Positions 59,221 through 64,000 of a stretch of 64,000 bases of DNA are shown one piece after another. Origin of the DNA: Roseimicrobium sp. ORNL1 (GTDB lineage Bacteria; Verrucomicrobiota; Verrucomicrobiia; Verrucomicrobiales; Verrucomicrobiaceae); contig NZ_CP049143.1 of the NCBI RefSeq assembly GCF_011044495.1, forward strand, positions 1,798,001 to 1,862,000. The letters run 5' to 3'. The notes beneath the pieces are model-generated. The model saw nothing but the letters and a program-made list of their open reading frames with translations. It ran no database searches and was not told the origin of the DNA. A program made the translations under genes and the position numbers. Each line of letters begins with the position of its first letter. Positions within the stretch are counted from its first letter, which is position 1.

Positions 59221-60702
59221 ATGAAACTGAAGTTCAAGTTTACACCCCTGTTTGCGAGCCTGCTTTTGGCTTTGGGTATCGCCCATGCGGACACCATCAC
59301 CCTGAAAAGCGGAGAGAAACTGGAGGGGAAGGTCCTCAACGAAACGGACACTGAGGTCATCCTCGAATACAACCTCACACCGAAGATCAAGGACAAGAAG
59401 ACCATCCAGAAGGCGGACATCCAGGAGATGATCCGCCTCACCCCGGCCCAGCTGGCGTATGCCGAGCAGAAGCTGGGCGAGGTGCTTCCCACGCCAGACT
59501 TGATGACCGGTGGCGACTACGAGCGCGTCATCCAGGACAAGCTGCGCACCTTTGTGGCGAAGTTCCCCGGCACCCCCGAAGCTGCGGAGGTCGAGAAGAT
59601 GATCACCATCCTCTCTGAGGAGAAGAACAAGGTCGTGAATGGCCAGGTCAAGATGCAGGGCGAGTGGCTGGATGCCGCGACCGCCAAGCGTCAAGCCTAC
59701 AACATCGAGGCCTACCGCGCCCGCATCGCGATGAAGGCGGCGATGGAGGGGACGGATGAGAAACGTTACCGCGAAGCGCTGAGACTGTTTGAAAAACTGC
59801 GCACCCAGTATGGTGCTTCCACGCAGTATGTGGACGCCATTCCTGAGGCATTGGAAATCCTCAATTTGTACCAGAAGCAGCTTTCTGTCATGGTGGCCGA
59901 GCACCCCGTGATCACGAAGCAGCGGGAGGACGGCCTGAAGACACTGCAGGGTGCGGACCTCGCCCTCACCAAGTCTTCCATCGATCAAGAGGCACGCGCC
60001 TTCAAGAGCGCAGTCGAGGCCCAGACCAAGCAGAAGATCAAGTGGCGTGATGTCTACAAGTTTGACATCAAGTCCATTCAGGCAGCCATGGACACGGTGA
60101 ACAAGGAGGCGGCAACGCTCAAGGCCACCGACCAGGCCGCTCTGCGGAGCGAGAACGAAGAGCTGAGCGCCGTGCTCGCTAACATTGTGGACGAAAAGCC
60201 CGCCGAAGCGGAAGCCGGATTGGAGAAGCTGCGCGACCTGAAGACCGCGATGGTGAACAAGACCGAGATGGCTCGTGTCGAGAAAGAGCTCCGTGCGCTG
60301 AAAGAGCGGATGAGAGCGCAGCAGAAGGCTGGCGGAGCCATGGCGGTGGCTGCTTCCACCGACGCAGACGCCGAAAATCCTTCGGCCAATCCCATCGAGG
60401 AAGCCATGCGCCAGCGTGAGAAGGAGAAGCAGGAAAAAGCTTCCGGCAAGACCTCGTCCGCTACCACCAAGGACAAGAAGTCGTCGGAGTCCGATGACAA
60501 GAAGGACACGAAGAGCGACAAAAAGACCACAAAAGCGAAGTCCTCCTCCGAAAAGCCCAAGACTCCTGCGACCACCACTCCAGAGCCCGAGCCCGGCATG
60601 CTCGCCAAGATCAATGACTACATCCCCTACATTGGCGGTGGTCTGTTGCTGGTCCTCATCCTTGCCATGGTCCTCGGAAAGAAGAAGAAGGCCGACGCCT
60701 GA
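59221..60702 (+). CDS. Exported protein with coiled region and C-terminal membrane anchor
   Basis: 493 residues. A signal peptide (MKLKFKFTPLFASLLLALGIAHA) is followed by a domain starting TITLKSGEKLEGKVLNETDTEVILEYN, a pattern like small SH3-like beta barrels. The helical middle (about 100-400) is charged and coiled-coil-like. A Lys/Ser/Thr-rich low-complexity part follows, then a C-terminal membrane helix (about 466-485) ending in KKKK. A PTPDL motif occurs at about residue 90, seen in an uncharacterised verrucomicrobial family. It is followed by a terminator. Function unknown. Confidence 0.75.
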   Translation: MKLKFKFTPLFASLLLALGIAHADTITLKSGEKLEGKVLNETDTEVILEYNLTPKIKDKKTIQKADIQEMIRLTPAQLAYAEQKLGEVLPTPDLMTGGDYERVIQDKLRTFVAKFPGTPEAAEVEKMITILSEEKNKVVNGQVKMQGEWLDAATAKRQAYNIEAYRARIAMKAAMEGTDEKRYREALRLFEKLRTQYGASTQYVDAIPEALEILNLYQKQLSVMVAEHPVITKQREDGLKTLQGADLALTKSSIDQEARAFKSAVEAQTKQKIKWRDVYKFDIKSIQAAMDTVNKEAATLKATDQAALRSENEELSAVLANIVDEKPAEAEAGLEKLRDLKTAMVNKTEMARVEKELRALKERMRAQQKAGGAMAVAASTDADAENPSANPIEEAMRQREKEKQEKASGKTSSATTKDKKSSESDDKKDTKSDKKTTKAKSSSEKPKTPATTTPEPEPGMLAKINDYIPYIGGGLLLVLILAMVLGKKKKADA

Positions 60703-60737
60703 TTCAAGACCTCCGGTCTGGCTTCCCAGTCCGTTTC

Positions 60738-60784
60738 AGGGCGCGTCCCCCGCTTGCGAGCGAGGTTGACGCGCCCTTCTCTTT
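60738..60784 (+). terminator. Rho-independent terminator before hisB
   Basis: Ten-base stem AGGGCGCGTC and GACGCGCCCT, with a 20-base loop holding a smaller hairpin (CGCTTGCGAGCG), and a T-rich tail TCTCTTT. It ends the preceding gene, so hisB needs its own promoter. Confidence 0.8.
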
Positions 60785-60810
60785 GGCGGTAATTGCCCGT
60801 TCAATCTCCC

Positions 60811-61407
60811 ATGAGCGCAGCACGCACGTCCAAACAACATCGAAAAACCGCGGAAACCGACATCAGGCTGGAACTGAATGTGGACGGAACCGGTGTGTCA
60901 GACATCAAGACCGGCATCGGTTTCTTTGACCACATGCTCACGTTGTTTGCGAAGCATGGACTGTTCGACCTGAAGGTTCAGGCGAAGGGGGACATCGAAG
61001 TCGACTTTCACCACACGGTGGAGGACACCGGCATTGTGCTGGGGAACGCCTTTCGTGAAGCCCTTGGAGCGAAGACCGGCATCACCCGGTACGGTCACAT
61101 CCTGCTGCCCATGGACGAAACCCTGGCCCAGGTGGCCGTGGACCTGAGCGGGCGTGCATTCACCGTTTTCCGCGCCCCAGAGCGGGTGGATACCATCGGC
61201 ATCGGCTTCCACTTCCAACTGGTGGAGGAATTCGTGCGTGGCTTTGCCAACGCCGTCCTCGCGAACGTGCATGTGGAGATCCAATACGGGAAGGATGCCC
61301 ACCACATGGCGGAGGCCATCTTCAAAGGGCTGGCCCGTTCGCTGGATCACGCCACGAAACTGGACCCCCGCGTCACCGGCGTGCCCAGCACGAAGGATGT
61401 GCTCTAG
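60811..61407 (+). CDS. hisB: Imidazoleglycerol-phosphate dehydratase
   Basis: 198 residues, the single-domain HisB (dehydratase only). FFDHMLTLFAKHGLFDL, FHHTVEDTGIVLG and the C-terminal HHMAEAIFKGLARSL give the His-rich motifs that bind two Mn2+ ions. It makes imidazole-acetol phosphate in histidine synthesis. hisH follows, but with a 126-base gap rich in palindromes. Confidence 0.96.
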   Translation: MSAARTSKQHRKTAETDIRLELNVDGTGVSDIKTGIGFFDHMLTLFAKHGLFDLKVQAKGDIEVDFHHTVEDTGIVLGNAFREALGAKTGITRYGHILLPMDETLAQVAVDLSGRAFTVFRAPERVDTIGIGFHFQLVEEFVRGFANAVLANVHVEIQYGKDAHHMAEAIFKGLARSLDHATKLDPRVTGVPSTKDVL

Positions 61408-61412
61408 CGATT

Positions 61413-61491
61413 GGAGATTTGAAATTTTAAATCTCCGATGTCTTGAGGCTTCTGAAGCGAACGGCCTGGTCCCTGGAGGGACAGCCGTTCG
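61413..61491. repeat. Palindromic segment between hisB and hisH
   Basis: First inverted repeat, GGAGATTT-N8-AAATCTCC, at 61413-61436. Second, CGAACGGC and GCCGTTCG around an inner TCCC/GGGA stem, at 61458-61491. An AT-rich direct pattern (CTGAATACTGACAACTGATC) continues after the second hairpin. No gene is here. In related genomes, such blocks are often dispersed small repeats; here it interrupts what should be a compact his operon. Confidence 0.7.
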
Positions 61492-61533
61492 TACTGAATA
61501 CTGACAACTGATCACTGCTTACTTTTTCTCCCC

Positions 61534-62154
61534 TTGAACCTCGGAATCCTCGATTATGGCGCCGGAAACTTGCGCAGTGTGCGCAATGCCTTCCTTGCGG
61601 TGCAGCAGCCTGCCACCTTCGTCTCCGCGCCGGAGCATTTTGACGCGCTCGACATGCTTGTGTTTCCGGGCCAGGGGGCATTCGGCGACTGCGTGCGCCA
61701 GCTCAAGGAAACCGGCCTCTGGGCACCGCTGAAGAAGTGGCTGGCAGAGGAGCGCCCCTATTTTGGCATCTGCCTCGGGTACCAGCTTCTCTTTGAGAAC
61801 GGAGAGGAGAATCCAGGAGTCGAGGGCTTGGCAAAGTTTGAGGGTTCCGTAGTCCGGTTTCCTTCCCAGCCCGGGCTGAAGATCCCGCACATGGGGTGGA
61901 ACAAGGCGCGCTTCACGGATCCCGCCCATCCCGCATGGAAGGGCATGGGAGAAGATGAGACTTTTTACTTCGTGCACTCCTATTTCCCGCAGCCCAAGGA
62001 TGCCTCCCTGGCCGCCTGCCTGACGGACTACAGCGGAGAATTTGTGAGCGGCATCGCGGCGAAGAATCTTCTGGCGGTGCAGTTCCACCCCGAGAAGAGC
62101 CAGCAGGCGGGTCTCACGCTGCTGAAGAATGCGCTGGAGTATCTGGGGAGGTAA
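61534..62154 (+). CDS. hisH: Imidazole glycerol phosphate synthase glutaminase subunit
   Basis: 206 residues, TTG start at 61534 (NLGILDYGAGNLRSV is the exact HisH N-terminus, so the start is well supported). The nucleophile lies in GICLGYQLLFE, and the pair in QFHPEKSQ completes the triad. It supplies ammonia to HisF, which is not in the window. It is convergent with surE at 62175. Confidence 0.96.
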   Translation: MNLGILDYGAGNLRSVRNAFLAVQQPATFVSAPEHFDALDMLVFPGQGAFGDCVRQLKETGLWAPLKKWLAEERPYFGICLGYQLLFENGEENPGVEGLAKFEGSVVRFPSQPGLKIPHMGWNKARFTDPAHPAWKGMGEDETFYFVHSYFPQPKDASLAACLTDYSGEFVSGIAAKNLLAVQFHPEKSQQAGLTLLKNALEYLGR

Positions 62155-62174
62155 TCCCGTGCCCAGATTCGGCG

Positions 62175-62891
62175 CTACAGCCGGAGGCGCGAAACGGAAA
62201 TCTTCCCGCCAAAGCACGCCTCGACATCCGAGCCCGGCTCCACGGGGCGGTCTGCGTAGCGCGCGGTGTATTTCAAGGTGCGGTGGCCGGGTGGTGTATC
62301 AGCTGTTATCACGTCCTCATAGGCCACATTGAGCGGGAGGCGGCAGGGGGTGGTGGCGATGCGCTCGGGCAGTTCTCGTTCTCCGGGAGGGAGATGAGGG
62401 AGATTCACATTCCAGAGTTCTCCATTCGACAGCGGGTGGGTAACTAGCTCCTGGAGAAGCTGTGCTGTCCAACGTGCGACTCGCGACCAGTCCAGCGCGA
62501 TGCCGGAGATGAGGTAATGCGAAACCGCGATGGCAGGGATGCCGTGGTAGGCGGCTTCACGGGCGCCCGCCAATGTGCCGGAGATGGGAATGTCCTGGCC
62601 CATGTTTCCTCCGGCATTCACTCCGGAGAGCACGAAGTCCGGTTCGATGCCGAGGGCAAAAAGCCCGAGTCGCACACAGTCCGCGGGCGTGCCGCTGGTG
62701 TGGTAGCGGTTTTCAGATTCCTGCACCGTAGTCAGGAGCTGATGGGTGGTGAGGCTGTGACCGCACTGGGAACGCTCACTGGATGGAGCGACGACGCTGA
62801 ATGTGGCGCCGGGAATGAGGGATACCGCTTCCGCCATGGCAGAGAGGCCGGGGGCGTGAATGCCGTCGTCGTTCGTAATGAGGAAATGCAT
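62175..62891 (-). CDS. surE: 5'-nucleotidase SurE
   Basis: 238 residues. ITNDDGIHAPG at the N-terminus (Asp8, Asp9) and the SGVNAGGNMGQD loop provide the metal ligands of the SurE fold; APSSERSQCG is also conserved. It dephosphorylates nucleotides and short polyphosphates. It is 17 bases after the Lon-domain gene on the same strand. Confidence 0.95.
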   Translation of the reverse strand: MHFLITNDDGIHAPGLSAMAEAVSLIPGATFSVVAPSSERSQCGHSLTTHQLLTTVQESENRYHTSGTPADCVRLGLFALGIEPDFVLSGVNAGGNMGQDIPISGTLAGAREAAYHGIPAIAVSHYLISGIALDWSRVARWTAQLLQELVTHPLSNGELWNVNLPHLPPGERELPERIATTPCRLPLNVAYEDVITADTPPGHRTLKYTARYADRPVEPGSDVEACFGGKISVSRLRL

Positions 62892-62908
62892 CAGGCGCTC
62901 AGCTTAGC

Positions 62909-63541
62909 TCAGTTGCACTTCTTTTTCTGAAGCGCCGCCAACAGCATTTCGTAACGCTTGATGAGGGAGACTTCGGCGAGGAGTTTTTGCTGCAGCTTTG
63001 GGCAGCGGGTGAAGTGGTAGCTCAGCACATCGCACACGAGTTCAGGATCATGGGTGCCTTCCAGGGCGGCTCGCAGTTGTTTTGCTTCTTCGATGCAGGC
63101 GTTTGCGAAGAGTTCCAACACCTGGCGTTTGAGTTCGCGGGCACGGTCCAGGTCTTCGGGGAGGGTGGCCACTGGCTCAATGGTGGCGACTTTGAAAGGC
63201 TTCTCCTGCACCCATCCCGTGAGTCGAATGCGGCGGAGTCCCAGAAGCAGGAGTTGCGATGTGCCGTCCGACTGCTTCACACAGGCACGTACAAGTCCTG
63301 CGGTGGTGTAAGGCTGTACGGGTGACCCTTCCTCCGTGCTCTCACGAGAGCCCACACAGAACATGCGATTGGTGCTCAGCACATGGGTGAGCATCAATCG
63401 GTAGCGTTCCTCAAAAATGTACAACGGAAGCAGGCACCCCGGAAAGAGGTGGCAGTCCGTCAGTACCATGACCGGCAGCCTGTCCGGCAGGGTGCGGTCT
63501 TCTGGGGGATTGGGATCGAAGGTTTGCGAGCTGGAATCCAT
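62909..63541 (-). CDS. Lon substrate-binding-domain protein (no protease domain)
   Basis: 210 residues. LPVMVLTDCHLFPGCLLPLYIFEERYRLML is the typical start of the Lon N-terminal (LON_substr_bdg) domain, with the FCVGSRE and VKQSDGTSQLLLLGLRRIRL segments following. ATPase and protease domains are absent, so this is a stand-alone Lon-like domain protein. Such proteins are thought to bind unfolded or specific proteins, but the role is unknown. It ends with KKKCN. surE follows with a 17-base gap, so they probably share a transcript. Confidence 0.88.
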   Translation of the reverse strand: MDSSSQTFDPNPPEDRTLPDRLPVMVLTDCHLFPGCLLPLYIFEERYRLMLTHVLSTNRMFCVGSRESTEEGSPVQPYTTAGLVRACVKQSDGTSQLLLLGLRRIRLTGWVQEKPFKVATIEPVATLPEDLDRARELKRQVLELFANACIEEAKQLRAALEGTHDPELVCDVLSYHFTRCPKLQQKLLAEVSLIKRYEMLLAALQKKKCN

Positions 63542-63614
63542 GGGCAGGTGATCAACACCGTGCGGTTACCCGTGGATTACGCGCCGGAGCAGCGTCTGGG
63601 TTGAGAGATTCCTC

Positions 63615-64000
63615 TCATGAAAACAACGCGCGCACCGGCGTGCCGCCATCCGTGATGGGCACCGGACGGGAGCCATCCATCAGTTCCTTCGTCGGGTCAA
63701 CCCCCAAGGCTGCATGAATGGTGGCATGGAAGTCCGGCAGGCTTACCGGATTCTCCACGATTTGCTTCGAAAGTTCATCGGTGACCCCATAGGCGCCGCA
63801 GTGCTTCAGCCCGCCACCCGCGAGTACCATGGAGAAGCAGGTGCCCTGGTGACCGCGGCCACCACGACCATCAAACTGCGCAGGGCGACCAAATTCCGTG
63901 CCGATTGCAATCAGAGTCTTATCGAGGAGCTTCTTGTCGCGGAGGTCGGTGATGAGCGCGGCGAGAGCGGCGTCGAGTTCCTTGATCAAAAGATGCTGTG
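63615..64000 (-). CDS. DUF1501-type protein, C-terminal fragment
   Basis: The frame is open through the right edge, so the N-terminus lies beyond the window. About 128 residues are visible: [56 protein letters not shown], and VTDEL with the terminal [11 protein letters not shown]. These match the C-terminal third of DUF1501 (alkaline-phosphatase/sulfatase-fold) proteins, abundant in Planctomycetota and Verrucomicrobiota. In them this gene is often paired with a DUF1549/1553 cytochrome-type protein, which would be on the other side of the edge. Confidence 0.9.
   Translation of the reverse strand, partial: QHLLIKELDAALAALITDLRDKKLLDKTLIAIGTEFGRPAQFDGRGGRGHQGTCFSMVLAGGGLKHCGAYGVTDELSKQIVENPVSLPDFHATIHAALGVDPTKELMDGSRPVPITDGGTPVRALFS

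Overview
The window is a GC-rich bacterial chromosome segment of the Verrucomicrobiota type, probably class Verrucomicrobiae. This rests on a DUF1501-type gene at the right edge, an exported protein carrying a PTPDL motif, a NagB-LmbE-like fusion, a Lys/Ala/Pro-tailed DksA-like protein, many long exported proteins without clear family, Gram-negative outer-membrane porins, and a meso-diaminopimelate-type MurE. No species can be named from the sequence alone. No rRNA, tRNA or CRISPR array was seen.

Layout. Positions 1-668 hold the tail of a Gly/Cys-rich membrane protein and a small unknown gene. Positions 740-5243 (minus) form a zinc-type import module: His-rich porin, ZnuA-like binding protein, small anchored protein, His-tailed ATPase, permease. 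Positions 5496-8961 (minus) are pstSCAB for phosphate. An AsmA-like gene follows (9190-11094). Positions 11284-15730 (minus) form a molybdate module: modE, porin, modA, small gene, modB, modC, with a ModE-like palindrome before the porin. An ArsR gene, a divergent outer-membrane-like protein, an exported rhodanese and moaA follow. Positions 19987-22434 encode a DksA-like protein, bL33, bS18 and FolE2. The DksA-like protein and both ribosomal proteins lack the zinc-ligand cysteines of their zinc-binding relatives, and FolE2 belongs to the alternative GTP cyclohydrolase family.

The middle (22447-43919) carries mixed metabolism: MBL hydrolase, NagB fusion, a GxxExxY gene between inverted repeats, KDPG aldolase, purC, an SLC13/TrkA-C transporter, a HIT protein, small unknown genes, a 1146-residue TPR protein, an EEP-family lipoprotein, purL and purQ. 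Positions 44578-57263 are an incomplete dcw cluster (rsmH, ftsL-like, ftsI, murE, murF, mraY, murD, a LysM protein, ftsW, murG), mostly with ATGA stop/start overlaps. mraZ, murC, murB, ddl, ftsQ, ftsA and ftsZ are not here. The right end has a ParA-type ATPase with a Roadblock-like partner, a coiled-coil membrane protein, hisB, hisH, surE, a Lon-substrate-binding-domain protein and a DUF1501 fragment.

Three themes stand out. First, two nutrient ABC importers each come with their own outer-membrane porin, so each operon spans both membranes. Second, several families of long inverted repeats sit beside stop codons. One pair encloses a GxxExxY (PD-(D/E)XK-like) gene; another sits exactly where modC ends without its usual TOBE domain. 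Third, a dksA-rpmG-rpsR-folE2 group looks like a zinc-sparing set in the same window as a zinc importer.
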